From Boesenbergia rotunda (taxonomy: Eukaryota > Streptophyta > Magnoliopsida > Zingiberales > Zingiberaceae), in the NCBI GenBank assembly GCA_024364735.1, contig JAGFNQ010000843.1, positions 201,361 through 265,360 on the forward strand: a stretch of 64,000 nucleotides of DNA. Reading direction: 5' to 3'. The position numbers and the translations under genes are program-made. Of the stretch, positions 1 through 9,740 are shown one piece after another (the stretch's first letter is position 1; each line of letters opens with the position of its first letter). The notes beneath the pieces are model-generated. The model was not told the origin of the DNA. It did not search any database and saw only the letters and a list, made by a program, of their open reading frames with translations.

Positions 1-1428
1 ACAAATATTTATTTTTGAATTAAAAAAAAACTCCCCCTAAACTCGACACCATCTAACTCTATCTAAGTGCCTTAAGGGACTTTAGTGTTGACCTAAAAGG
101 CTTGTGTCTAATTGGGTTGGTCAAATAATTTTTCGAAAGGATATAATTTTGAAAATGTATTGTATATAAGCAATCAGACAAGCATGAAATCCATAAAAAT
201 ATTATTATGATAAAACATTATTTTGAAAATAGATTTTTTGAAGAATATCCTAAGAATTTTGAAAATAATTTTGAAAAGTATTTTTCAATTTATTAGTCCT
301 TAATATCTAACCCATTCTAAATGTCTCAGTACAAGCAAGCATGGTTGTCTCATGGGTGTATTATGAGATGCTTGAATAATTTTTATTTGAATTACTGTTA
401 AATCTAAAATTTAATTAAAACTTGTGTTAGATTCAAATTTATCAAATAGTAATTTAAAAATGAGTTTCGATAATTGGCTTCCAGGTCTTGGCGAGGCATA
501 GAGGCCTTCTTTGGCCATTGCCTTATTGGAGCAACAACCCTTTTCTTGGCAATGTCTTTTACCGAAAGTTCATTTTCAAACTACTTCTTGAAAAATTTTG
601 GTCTAACTAACTTACGTTTTGGATCGGTAGCTTCGTCTAGTTCCACCAGACTAAACAGACCAAGTAAGGTACGCCTTACCATACTTGGCCTTATTAGAAG
701 GGCTTGCCTAATGTACTATCATCTCACCTCCACCTAATACTATGTTGTTCAAGTTTCAAGTAAGTCTTTTTGTCCTTAACTAACCATTCTAAATCATGCA
801 GAAATTTAAACATGAATGTCATGACATATATTAAAAAATCAGCAAATGCATGCAAGACATTTATGCATGATTCAATCAAGTCAAGGCATTTTAATTAAGT
901 TTCTAATAATGTATCAAATTCTCAATTTGATACATATCGTGTGAACCCGCGAATATGCCAACCCACTTTGACATATTTAATCTTATTAAATTGATTGTTG
1001 CAGTTGGGTAAGATTTTATTTAGTTTGAGTTTAAGTTATTTAGATTTAATTAGAGGTTAAACTTATTTAAGGATTAATTAGATAATTAATTAGATTTAAG
1101 TTAAATAAGGATTAATTGATGTTAAATTAATTGGATTTAAATTAATTAAGGATTAATTGGATTAATTAAGCATTACTTGGTTTTACATTAATTAAGGATT
1201 AATTGGAGTTAAGTTAACTAAGAATTAATTGAAGTTAAGTTAATTAAGAATTAATTGGAGTTAAGTTAATTAAGAATTAATTGAAACTTAATTAAGGTTT
1301 AATTGTTGAGAATTAATAGTTAATTTGGGTTTAATTTAAGTTGTTAAAGATTAATTAGGATTAATTAAAGTTAAAATAATTAAGGATTAATTTTAGGTAA
1401 AAATTAATGATTAAATTAAGGTCAAAAT
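1..1428. other. AT-rich non-genic DNA with a possible decayed minus-strand frame
   Basis: No recognisable gene. The stretch is very AT-rich. On the minus strand, roughly 725 down to 450, one frame runs about 90 codons with a single internal TAG and a basic composition (several Lys/Arg clusters). It could be a decayed coding fragment, but I recognise no family. The plus-strand frame over 474-737 has no family features and is probably chance. Positions 780-1010 hold nothing identifiable. Confidence 0.35.
1010..1428. repeat. Degenerate TTAATTAAGG(A)TTAATTGG-type AT-rich repeat tract
   Basis: Short variants of TTAATTAAGGATTAATTGG and AGTTAAGTTAATTAAG follow one another across this stretch. The same style resumes at 4064-4150 on the other side of the solo LTR, so the LTR landed inside a pre-existing low-complexity tract. 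Units are irregular, about 25-35 bp. No function is evident. Confidence 0.7.
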
Positions 1429-2320
1429 TGTTGGGACCGGGTGCATGTTGACAAGGATACGGGTTCGTAATATTTTAAAATTTTACGTGCAGCGGAAGAA
1501 TTAGCATAAAATAATTTCACAAATTATTTTAACCACGTATCTAGCATGCGACCTTATGATGTGTGGACGTAATCATAAATTAGAACATTGCGGAAAAGTA
1601 AACTAATTTACTTTGTACCTCGCGTAACTCGAAGAAAAGGGACGAGATCCAACCGTAGCGTCCCTTGGAAGCTTCGCCTCTATTCGCGTCCACGCCGAGT
1701 TCTCTTCGGGATGACTTCGCAAAGTCACGAGTTTTGTGCCGACGAGAACTACTAGATTCTCTAAAGGCACAACTAGAAGAACAAGAGAAAAGAATGGAAA
1801 CTAACCAACAAGAAACGGAATCTAAATTCTAGGAAGAGAGGAGTTGCGAGCCGCTTCTTCTTCTTCTTCTTTGATGCCTCCTTGGTGGATGTTGCTCACA
1901 CCAACCCTAGGTCTTGTGAGGTGCGCCGGCCCTAGGATGCCCTAAGGGGCGCCGGCCCTTGGTGGGAAGGAGAAAGGAGGAAGAGAATAAGAGAGAGAGG
2001 GAGAGAATTAATCTCTTGATAGCTCTATTGCTTAGGAATTCAAGGCTTGCCTTTGGTTCCTTTATATAGTGACCTCTCCCTTGCCAAGTCTCTCTTTTAA
2101 CGGAATTAGTTATCATAAGAAACTTATCTTATAAAGTTTCTTATGAATTATTCCGTTATGCCTAGTTTTATTATAACTAACTTTATAATAAAACAAATTC
2201 TCTTCTTCTTTAATTATGGAATAAATTATACAAGAAATTTATAAATTTTCTTATTATGGAAAAATCAATTTATAATTGATTTTATAAAATTAAAATAAAC
2301 CAATTCATGGATTATTTTAA

Positions 2321-2679
2321 GGGTAAATTTTCCTAAACTCCCCACTTACCAAGTCAACTTTGCATGCAATCCCTACCCAAACATTTCTTTGTATGCAGTC
2401 CCTGATGTGATGTTTGGTGAGTATTATTTGAAGAAAATTGAGTATAAAAGTTAGAAAACTGAGTATGGCAGTTTGCATCCACCACATCAATAACCCTGTA
2501 CTCAATTTTCACTCTTTTATACTCAAGTTTCACTCTTTTATACTCAGTTTTCAGTGATGTATACTCAATTTTTACCCTTTTATACTCAGTTCCATTAGGG
2601 AGCAAAAACAAACAAAAACATATGTGGGGAGTAAATGCAAAGTTTGACTCCCCATTAGGGATTTAAAGCAACTTTACCG
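2321..2679. mobile_element. Mutator-like MITE, 359 bp, 9-bp TSD
   Basis: Bounded by the 9-bp direct repeat TTATTTTAA at 2312-2320 and 2680-2688, the TSD length typical of Mutator-like elements. The left end starts GGGTAAATTTTCC; the right end read in reverse starts CGGTAAAGTTGC, giving an imperfect terminal inverted repeat that shares GGTAAA and alternating matches after it. The centre (about 2495-2590) is a set of imperfect repeats of TTTTATACTCA. A minus-strand open frame across it encodes only a repetitive EYKRVK-like peptide and is probably not a gene. No transposase, so non-autonomous. Confidence 0.75.
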
Positions 2680-2828
2680 TTATTTTAACTTCCATAAAAA
2701 GAATAAATTTCTATAAATTTATTTATATAAATTTCTTTATACAAATTTATTTATCCATAATTTATAAAATAAATCGCGCTAGATTTATTTTATTAATTAA
2801 ACCAATTAAATTGGTTTCTCCCATTAAT

Positions 2829-2875
2829 GTGGCCGGCCAAACCAAAGAGGGTGGGCACCCTCTTTGGCCGGCCAC
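2829..2875. repeat. 47-bp near-perfect palindrome with GGCCGGCC arms
   Basis: Arms GTGGCCGGCC and GGCCGGCCAC enclose AAAGAGGGTG and CACCCTCTTT, so the RNA or single strand would fold into a strong GC hairpin in an AT-rich LTR. A similar GGCCGGCC-rich inverted segment lies at about 26315-26360 in another Copia LTR, which suggests a shared structural element of these LTRs. Confidence 0.7.
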
Positions 2876-4221
2876 TACAAGCCGCACCCATCGCGAATTA
2901 AACTCATTTAATTCGCCCAATAAGCCTTCAAAAGACTTAGCCAATTTTAGTTTCCGTTGCGCCTCTGATTAACTCAGATTCGACTTATTTCTCTTGATCG
3001 GAAAATCCAATTTTCAACTCGTTTTAAATCCCTTGGATTACTCGTAGTGCATGTGACTAAATAGGCTTTCAATTTATGTTGGCCGTCTATAATCAACCAA
3101 TTATAGAACGATCATGAGTGGAACCTAGTAGTACATCATGATCCCCAATTAATCAAAAGATCAACGGTTGACCTCAGAAGAAATTCTGAAACCCTTCAGC
3201 AGCTCTAATGAATCGTGCCCCATTCCCTTCACCATCTTATGCCCACTTGGTTCAGGACATGGTCTGTTTGTGTCAGTCCCCACTAGGCTGACTACGTCAC
3301 ACCTAGCCCAATTAGTGTCTTTCTCGTTTTTTGGATTTCTAATTACTCTCATGTATTTGAGAGACTGATTCTCTAAACATGATATGCTTTGGCCAGAGGC
3401 TTTGAGTAACAATCCGACGATAGGCCTGGGTATACATCTCCTCGCAAGGAGTGGTGAATCCTTTGTAGGCTGCTCAAACATCTTCGGGCACTTCGGCTTA
3501 TACCCAATCATCCTGGGTCCACACCTCCTAGGAGATGCTTGCTTAAGATGTTAAAGTATAAGTCTCCATGACCAAGATGACTAGAACACCGCAAGTCAAA
3601 GGAACATCGCACTTAAGCTGCAGTAAGAACTTCATTGACATATCTATATAGATTACCATATGAAGTTTTACAGCTAGTCACTCCAATGAACTAGTTCCCT
3701 TAACTAGCATCCATGTTTATCTCCGGATATCCCAATGTCACCAGCCAGTGAGAATCAGCTGATTAGAGAATAACCCATGCTAGTCTCAACAGAATTGATA
3801 ATGTCCGTTTTTATCAATTCATCGACTAGGGATATTTTCAATACTTCACAATTGCACATTTAGAGATAATCACTAGTTGTGATCCCATCACAAATTCTCT
3901 TATGCTGTGAATTGTATTGCGGGCATTCAGTAGATGAGTTTAAGATCCCAATCAAATACACAAACATGTATACTCAAATAGTGAATTATCATTTATTAAA
4001 ATGAATGTTTACAATCATAAGGCGATTGCCTTAGGACACTTCTCTCATATCACTAACAAAAATTAATTAAGATTTAATTAAGGTTGTTAAGATTTAATTT
4101 GATTTAAGTTTCAAAATTTCTGGGTTAATTAATAGTTGTGGGTTTAATTGCATCATTCTCATTATTTCAAAAATATCTGATTTATCTACTATTTCTTCTT
4201 CATTTAATTTTTCAAGCTTTT

Positions 4222-4803
4222 CTAACACTTCTGCTTTATTTGAATTTTTGTAGATTTTATTAACTGTAGCCTTGATTCTAGAAATTCATCTTCCTCATCA
4301 TCATCAAGGTCATATTCTTCTATATCTTCATAGTAAGTAGAGTAATTTTCAGGGTTGTTAATTAATGTTTCATAATTAATATCCAAGAAGTTATCAGAAT
4401 TAACCAGGAAATCAATATTAATTAAATCTTCATTCTCATTTATAGAAGTTTCTAGATTATCAGGATTATCTTCAGATAAAATATCAGAATTAATAATAGA
4501 TTTATCATTATCCTCAGAAATATCTTCAGAATTATCTTTGATATCATCATTATCCTTAGAACTATCTTTAATATCCTTAGAAAAATTTTCAGAATTATCT
4601 TCAATATTCTTAGAATTATCTTTAATGTTCTCAGGATTATCTTTAATATTTTCAAGATTATCTTTAATATTTTCAGAAAAATCTTCAGAATTAATTCTAA
4701 AAATTATTGCATTGATATTACAGATTAAAGAGTTAATTTCTGATATTTTAATATTATCTACATTTGGTAATTTGTTATGCAATATATTAATTTGACTATG
4801 CAC
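4222..4803 (-). pseudogene. Acidic, Asn/Asp/Glu-rich frame following the zinc-knuckle frame
   Basis: A 193-codon frame in the same frame as the zinc-knuckle ORF. The codons between 4893 and 4804 are also open, so a single TGA separates the two halves. The protein is very acidic, with imperfect repeats of an ENIKDN unit (about residues 45-75) and a DLDDDEED cluster near the C-terminus. After its stop at 4222, a frame-shifted stretch down to about 4090 stays open and is charged and helical in character, hinting that the original protein was longer. I recognise no family; an acidic Gag or assembly-type protein is an inference. No protease, RT or integrase follows. Confidence 0.45.
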
Positions 4804-4893
4804 AAAGTCTAATTTATCAGAAATATTATCTAACTTATCTAAATTACTGTATGACTGTGTAGGAATTTGTAAAGTTTTATAAACATAAACTTT

Positions 4894-5103
4894 TCATACC
4901 TTGGACAGACACTGATTCTTGTAGTGTTCGTGCTTTTGACATTTGAAGCACTTAATTTGACTCTTGTCCCTCCGGACTCCTGGCGTTGGTACCTCCTTTA
5001 CCGCCGGTGGTGAAGATCGAGTCTTACAAGTAGGACACTGGTTTTTATAGTGTCCTCTCTCCCTGCACTTAAAACAGGTAATATGAAATCTAAAATTTGA
5101 CAT
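4894..5103 (-). CDS. Gag-like protein fragment with two CCHC zinc knuckles
   Basis: A 69-codon frame whose ATG lies about 93 bp downstream of the PBS at 5197-5208. It has two CX2CX4HX4C zinc knuckles, CFKCRERGHYKNQC near residue 10 and CFKCQKHEHYKNQC near residue 53, separated by a Ser/Pro/Lys linker. Such knuckles bind packaged RNA in retroelement Gag or coat proteins. It ends at a TGA at 4894-4896, and the frame continues open beyond it into the acidic frame below, so this may be the N-terminal half of one protein. Knuckles at the N-terminus are unusual, since Gag normally has them at the C-terminus. The host element is probably a gag-only LTR retrotransposon; a pararetrovirus relic cannot be excluded. 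Confidence 0.55.
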   Translation of the reverse strand: MSNFRFHITCFKCRERGHYKNQCPTCKTRSSPPAVKEVPTPGVRRDKSQIKCFKCQKHEHYKNQCLSKV

Positions 5104-5196
5104 AATTAAAAAAATATACCTGATTCACCCCTGGGCTCCCCCTCAACTCCTGGCATCTTTGCTCCGCCGGCAGTTAGTCCGGTGAAGAGCTACCAC

Positions 5197-5208
5197 GCTC
5201 TGATACCA
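5197..5208 (-). promoter_or_regulatory. Primer-binding site (initiator tRNA-Met) of minus-strand LTR D element
   Basis: On the minus strand this reads TGGTATCAGAGC, the standard plant retroelement PBS complementary to the 3' end of initiator tRNA-Met. It lies 2 bp from the LTR end at 5211, which fixes orientation: LTR above 5211, internal region below 5197. Confidence 0.85.
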
Positions 5209-5705
5209 CTTGTGGGGACCGGTGCCGTCAATAGAGGGGGGTGAACATCGACTTGTAAAAATTTACAGAAACTTGTCGTAAATTCGATCGTTCATTCTAG
5301 ATACAGAGTTAGTGGCACAGTGAAAAAATAGACAGAACGAAAAACCAAACGACAGAGTGCACACAGATTTTTACTTGGTTCCCAATCCCCTAGGGTCAGT
5401 ACGTCTAGGGCCTAAGCACGAGAAACGCCCGTCCACTAATGGTCACCTTTCCAGACTTTTCAGAGGCGGAGAAACCCATCTTACAGTGCACGATTTACAA
5501 TCAAAATATTAAGGAAAGTAAATGCAGAAAGTAAATTCTAACCAAACAAAAAGTCGATGATCCCGGCCGATCTAGAATTCCGAAGTGCCGCGCACTTCCT
5601 CCTGGAGCCTCCTTGGTCACAGAGCTTCATCTCTAGCACTTTTCATTCACTCGAAATACTTAGAATGTCATTGTGATTGATGTTCTAAGTTGAGGGGTCG
5701 AACCC

Positions 5706-5712
5706 CTTTATA
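5706..5712 (-). promoter_or_regulatory. TATA box of LTR D (minus copy)
   Basis: Minus strand reads CTCTATAAAGGGGTTCGACC. The matching place in the inverted copy reads CTATAAAAGGGGCTTCGACC. Conservation between copies and the GC-rich flank support a core promoter at the U3/R boundary. Confidence 0.55.
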
Positions 5713-6119
5713 GAGCCATGTCTAGGGCGCCTGTGTTACTATGGGGCGCCTCAGTTGTGATCAAAAGTTCTTCCGAAAAGCTATCTTCGCGAAGTTGATA
5801 AAACCTCCTTCTTGGGTGCCCTGGACCTTATTGGGTGCCTGATTCATTCAAGTGCCTGGCATCCAGGGCGCCTGGCTTGATGGGGGACCCTGGTTTCAAT
5901 GGGGGCACCCAGTAAGCTGTAATTCAGCTTCTTCTGAGTTCGTTTGCTTGCCTTGGTTCCAATTCTAGGTACCTACAAAATTCACAAACACAAGACAAAC
6001 AAATATATACCCTTAGCGTTAAAGATTGGTTCTGACTTCGGATTTCCTGTGAAACCCTAGGTTGAACCAACGCCTATGTTCCCTTCCCGAGGAACGCGCC
6101 TTTCAGCTACTCCTCTCAT

Positions 6120-6310
6120 GAGAAGTTTTGCCAACCGGCCCATCCAGTTGGACTTATGCCCAGTCCACGACCAGGACTTTGTGCCCAGCCGTCGGCCAGG
6201 ACTTATTTCCCAATTCCTCAAATCAGGACTTCGTGCCCAACCCTCGGTCAGGTATTCGATGCCCAGCCCGCGGCCAGGACTTAGTACCCAATCCATGATC
6301 AGGACTTAGT
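6120..6310. repeat. Tandem array of ~30-bp units built on CCAGGACTT
   Basis: Repeated phrases of GGCCAGGACTT, TGCCCAGCC and similar occur about every 30 bp, six or so times. The reverse complement (GAAGTCCTGG) is the core of the arrays at 9181-9740, and a few copies lie at 23380-23425. This marks U3 of LTR D and a related element. Confidence 0.7.
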
Positions 6311-6480
6311 GCCCAATTCATCGAACCAGGACTTCGTGCCTAGGTTAACTAGGACTTTTCTTCACTTTGGTACTAATTTCTTGACTCACCCTTCCCATGT
6401 TCAATGTATCACTAACTTAAGCATATTGTTAATCATTGAAACACTAGAGGAGGTCATCACTGATGCATCTTGCTCCAACA

Positions 6481-7006
6481 TCACGTACTCAAGATGATTG
6501 GGTATGTCGAGAACTTTGAATGACGAGGATTTTCACTGGGTCATGAATTGGCCACGGATCTTATCCTGCAATCGTTGCCGGAAGGGTACAATTAATTTGT
6601 CATGAACTATAAGTTGAATGAAATTGACAAGCCATTGCTTGAGATACTCAGTATGTTGAGAACTACTAAACCCAATCTCAAGAAAACCAAGACCAGTCAT
6701 GTACTGATGGTATAGAAGGGCAAAAGCAAATGGAAGCTTAAGGGCAAGGGTAAGACCCAAGCCAAAGGTAAGACCAACTCTACTGCACTGAAGGCCAAAG
6801 GTGGGGTGTCTAAGGAAGGGACCTGCTTCCACTATGGTGATACCAGACATTGGAAGCGGAATTGCAAACTCTACCTAGAGGAAGTAATGAATAAAAGAAG
6901 TGAGACTTCTACCTCAGGTATTATTGTTATTGAAGCCAATCTATCTATTTCTTCTTCTTGGATATTAGATACCGGTTGCACATCTCACATTTCTACTAAT
7001 TTGTAG
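6481..7006 (+). pseudogene. Copia copy A gag 3' part, nucleocapsid knuckle and protease start
   Basis: Matches copy B gag from the phrase around the ATGATTGGGTATGTCGAG site onward. The nucleocapsid knuckle near 6828-6870 reads CFHYGDTRHWKRNC, so the second Cys of CX2CX4HX4C is Tyr. Aspartic protease follows with WILDTGCTSH (DTG catalytic triad) near 6960-6990, then a TAG stop at about 7004. The gag part has internal stops, including a Trp-to-TAG change near 6714. Nucleocapsid binds RNA; the protease would cleave Gag-Pol. Confidence 0.75.
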
Positions 7007-7027
7007 GGCCTTCGAAGAGCTAGATCG

Positions 7028-7261
7028 TTGACTGTTATAGCTATAGGAGCATGTTCCTTGCCTTTGCCTACTGGGCTTATCTTAGAACTAAAGGAGTGCT
7101 TTTATGTACATTCACTAACTCAGGACATAATTTCTGTATCTTGTTTAGACAAGAAAGGATTTTCATTTATCATAAAGGACAAATATTGTTCTATAATGTT
7201 AAATGACATGTTCTATTGTAGTGCACCACTAATGAATAGACTCTATGTTCTAGAATTATAG
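7028..7261 (+). pseudogene. Copia copy A protease C-terminal / GAG-pre-integrase fragment
   Basis: A 77-codon frame aligned to the same stretch in copy B (11306-11605) and copy C (18089-18271 minus). It holds the conserved LILELKECFYVHSLTQDIIS-type and FSFIIKDK phrases seen in all three. It continues into the pre-integrase domain after a stop at 7259. Function by family: linker between protease and integrase. Broken by stops. Confidence 0.7.
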
Positions 7262-7306
7262 AACCCAATTTATAACATAAATACCAAATGGTTCAAACCA
7301 AATGAT

Positions 7307-8340
7307 TTGAACCAAACGTATATTTGTCGCTTAGGTCATATAAATGAGAGTCGCATATCCCAGCTCTATAACGATGAATTACTGGACTTATTTGATTTTG
7401 AATCATATGAGACATGTGAATCTTGTCTTCTAGGCAGGATGACCAAGACTCTATTTAGTGGACACAGCGAAAGAGCGACAGACTTGTTAGGACTCATACA
7501 CACTGATGTATGTGGCTCTTTCAATGTCGCAGCTAGAGGAGGCTATCAGTACTTCATCACTTTCATTGATGATGTCAGTAGATACGGCTATGTGTATCTC
7601 ATGAAACACAAGTTAGAATCATTTAAAAGTTCAAAGAATACAAGAGTGAAGTACAAAACCAACTTGGTAAGAGTATTAAGATGGTTCGATCAGATCAGGG
7701 TGGTGAATACCTTAGCCAAGAGTTTCGTGACCATCTAGCAGAGTGTGGGATCATATCCCAACTCACTCCACCTGGAACACCACAATGGAATGGTGTGTCC
7801 GAGCGGAGAAATTGTACGATCGATGATGAGTCAGACATATCTTCCTACTTCCTTTGAGGATTCGTCTAGAGACGACTCTTTTCACACTTAACCGAGCTCC
7901 ATTAAAGGTCGTCATAAAGTCACCATATACGATATGCACTGGGAAGAGCCGCATGATGTCTTTTATAAGGATTTAGGGTTGTGAGGCTTATGTTTGACGT
8001 CAAGTCTCAGATAAACTTGGACTCAAATCTGATAAGTGCTATTTTGCAGGATATCCCAAGGAAACGAAGGGATATTAGTTCTACAATCCCACACTAGGCA
8101 AAGTGTTTGTCGCTAGAAATGATATTTTTCTCGACAGAGAGTTTATTTCTAGAAGAAATAGTGGGAGTAAAATTCATCTTGAAGAAGTTAAAGATGCAGA
8201 TAGTACTGAGGCCTTGATGGACATTGAACAGGCACCACAAAGTATTGTGGATCATGAGATTGTTGCACAAGAAGTTGTGGAGCAACAACCTGTTCAAGTA
8301 GACCAACCTATTTGCAGATCTGATAGGATACATCGTCAGT
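7307..8340 (+). pseudogene. Copia copy A integrase (degenerate)
   Basis: Starts with the GAG-pre-integrase/HHCC zinc region (LGHI near residue 10; CESCLLGRM with the CxxC pair) and the catalytic core, first Asp in IHTDVCGSF. A frameshift near 7640-7670 separates the second catalytic block (RSDQGGEY, readable near 7688-7712 in another frame) and the GVSERRN block with the third acidic residue (about 7795). A deletion follows RNCT. The connector to RT is readable at 8103-8340. Integrase inserts cDNA into the host genome; this copy is inactive. Confidence 0.8.
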
Positions 8341-8342
8341 GT

Positions 8343-8640
8343 GAGAGATACGCAGTCAGGTTATGTATTTTGCTTGAATGGTGGCGCTGTGAGATGGAAG
8401 AGTTCGAAGTAGGACACAGTCGCAGATTTTACAACAGAGGTTGAGTATATTGTTGTGTCTAATGCAGCAAAAGAGGTTGTTTAGATCCAAAAATTCATTA
8501 CAGAGCTTGGTGTGACTCCTAGTATAGCAAACCCAATAGACCTCTATTGTGACAACAATGGGGCTATTGCACAGGCTAAGGAACCTCGCTCTCATCAGTG
8601 AACCAAACACATACTACGATGCTCTTCCATCTCATTCGAG
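8343..8640 (+). pseudogene. Copia copy A RNase H fragment
   Basis: Matches copy C RNase H (13437-13820 minus). The blocks TTEVEYI, IDLYCDNNGAIAQAK and TKHI are readable and hold catalytic acidic positions. At least three in-frame stops arise where copy C has a sense codon. The preceding RT is deleted. Confidence 0.75.
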
Positions 8641-8719
8641 AGATCATCGATACAGGAGATGTGAGTGTTGGTTCAAAGAGCATCAGTCATGAACAGTCAA
8701 CTCTAGTGTTTCGATGTTT

Positions 8720-9180
8720 GACAATATACTAAGGTCTAGTCAAAGTGATCAAGGGTTAAGCCAAACGAGACGTAATGTTTAGTAGGGTAAACCCAGGTTT
8801 GATCAGTTTGACAAAGGGTTAGCCAAACATGACCTGATGTTTGCAATGACAATATACTAAGGTCTAGTCAAAGTGATCAAGGGTTAAGCCAAACAGGACC
8901 TGATGTTTGGTAGGATAAACCCAGGTTTGATCAGTTTGACAAAGGGTTAAGCCAAACAGGAGCTGATGTTTGGTAGGGTAAACCCAGGTTTGATCAGTTT
9001 GACAAAGGGTTAGCCAAACAGGATCTGATGTTTGGCAGAGTGAATAGAACCCAGGGTTGGTCAGTTTGACCAAGGGACAAGCCAAACAGGACTTGATGTT
9101 TGACAGTGTGACTAAACTCATATCTGGTTAGATAGACCAAGGACTAAGTCAAACAGGACTTGATGTTTAGCAGAGAGAAG
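8720..9180. repeat. Tandem array of ~63-bp units
   Basis: About seven units built on GATCAGTTTGACAAAGGG, then CCAAACAGGA, CTGATGTTTGG and AAACCCAGG. Two units contain an alternative start (CAATATACTAAGGTCTAG), giving a partial higher-order pattern. The minus-strand open frame across it only reflects the repeat. It may be part of U3 of the plus LTR D or a satellite-like expansion. Confidence 0.8.
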
Positions 9181-9740
9181 TCTAGTTAGGATTAAGATGA
9201 CTAGCAAAGAAGTCCTTATCAAGGTGAACGAAATCCTGGTGAGTGAAGCTGGGTCCTAATGAGGAAGCTAGGTGGACGAAATCCTGGTGAGTGAAGTTGG
9301 GTCATAGTTAGTGAATCTAGGTGGAAGAAATTCTAGTGAGTGAAGCTGAGTCTTAGTGAGTGAAGCTAGGTGGACGAAATCCTGGTGAGTAAAGTTGGGT
9401 CCTAGTGAGTGAAGCTAGGTGGAAGAAGTCCTGGTGAGTGAAGCTGGGCAAGAAGTCTTGACCTGGAGGGTTGAGCACGAAGTCCTGGTTCGGGGAATTG
9501 GGCTCGAAGTCCTGGTCGGGGATCGGGCAACGAAGTCTTTGCCAAGCGAGGACTACGGACAGAAGTAGAGACAGGTCAAGGTCGGATGTCTCGAGATCCG
9601 AGAGTCTCGGAGGCCGAGCACGAAGTCTTGGTTCGGGGGATCGAGTAGAAGATTTTGCCGAGCGGGGATCGCGGACAAAAGTAGAGACGGGTCGAGGTCG
9701 GACGTCTCGAGATCCGGGTTCTTGGAAGCAGAGCAAAAGT
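9181..9740. repeat. Tandem arrays of ~30-bp units built on GAAGTCCTGG
   Basis: Two sub-arrays. 9181-9460 repeats GTGAGTGAAGCTAGGTGGA with AAATCCTG; 9461-9740 repeats GAAGTCCTGGTCGGG with GC-rich spacers. The second is the reverse complement of the array at 6120-6310. Long open frames in both strands here come from repeat length, not from genes. Confidence 0.75.

Larger units (their letters stand above)
1429..4058 (-). mobile_element. Solo LTR (Copia-like), TSD AAAAT
   Basis: Begins TGTTGGGACC and ends CACTAACA. It is flanked by the 5-bp direct repeat AAAAT at 1424-1428 and 4059-4063, as expected for LTR retrotransposon integration. There is no PBS, PPT or pol coding, so it is best read as a solo LTR left by LTR-LTR recombination. 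Layout and short shared phrases (a GCAGCGGAA segment near the start, a CTAACA end) resemble the Copia C LTRs at 11745 and 20492, which suggests minus orientation. A MITE at 2321-2679 is inserted; without it the LTR is about 2.27 kb, long for Copia. Several small open frames inside have no known domain. Confidence 0.8.
5211..6480 (-). mobile_element. LTR D, minus-strand copy (5' LTR of the gag-like element)
   Basis: On the plus strand it starts TGTGGGGACC directly beside the PBS, i.e. it is the U5 end of a minus-strand 5' LTR. A TATA-like box lies at 5706-5712 (minus strand). Upstream of that are several GGCGCC palindromes (5730-5880) and a tandem array of about 30-bp units at 6120-6310. The sequence at 5541-6070 is the inverted counterpart of 9810-10350, so the window holds two copies of this LTR in opposite orientation. 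The outer LTR end is not clear; copy A of Copia begins near 6481. Confidence 0.65.
6481..8690 (+). mobile_element. Copia copy A, internal fragment without LTRs
   Basis: Plus-strand internal region of the same Copia family as copies B and C. Order: 3' half of gag, protease, GAG-pre-integrase, integrase, then RNase H. The reverse transcriptase is missing by deletion at about 8343, where the hinge before RT joins directly to RNase H. No LTR or PBS borders it; it lies between the two inverted LTR D copies. Many stops and frameshifts mark it as dead. Confidence 0.85.

Noticed and set aside
4222..5103. Endogenous pararetrovirus coat protein
   Set aside because: Acidic part plus CCHC is suggestive, but the order is unusual, an LTR abuts the PBS, and no movement protein, protease or RT is present. 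Kept only as an alternative.
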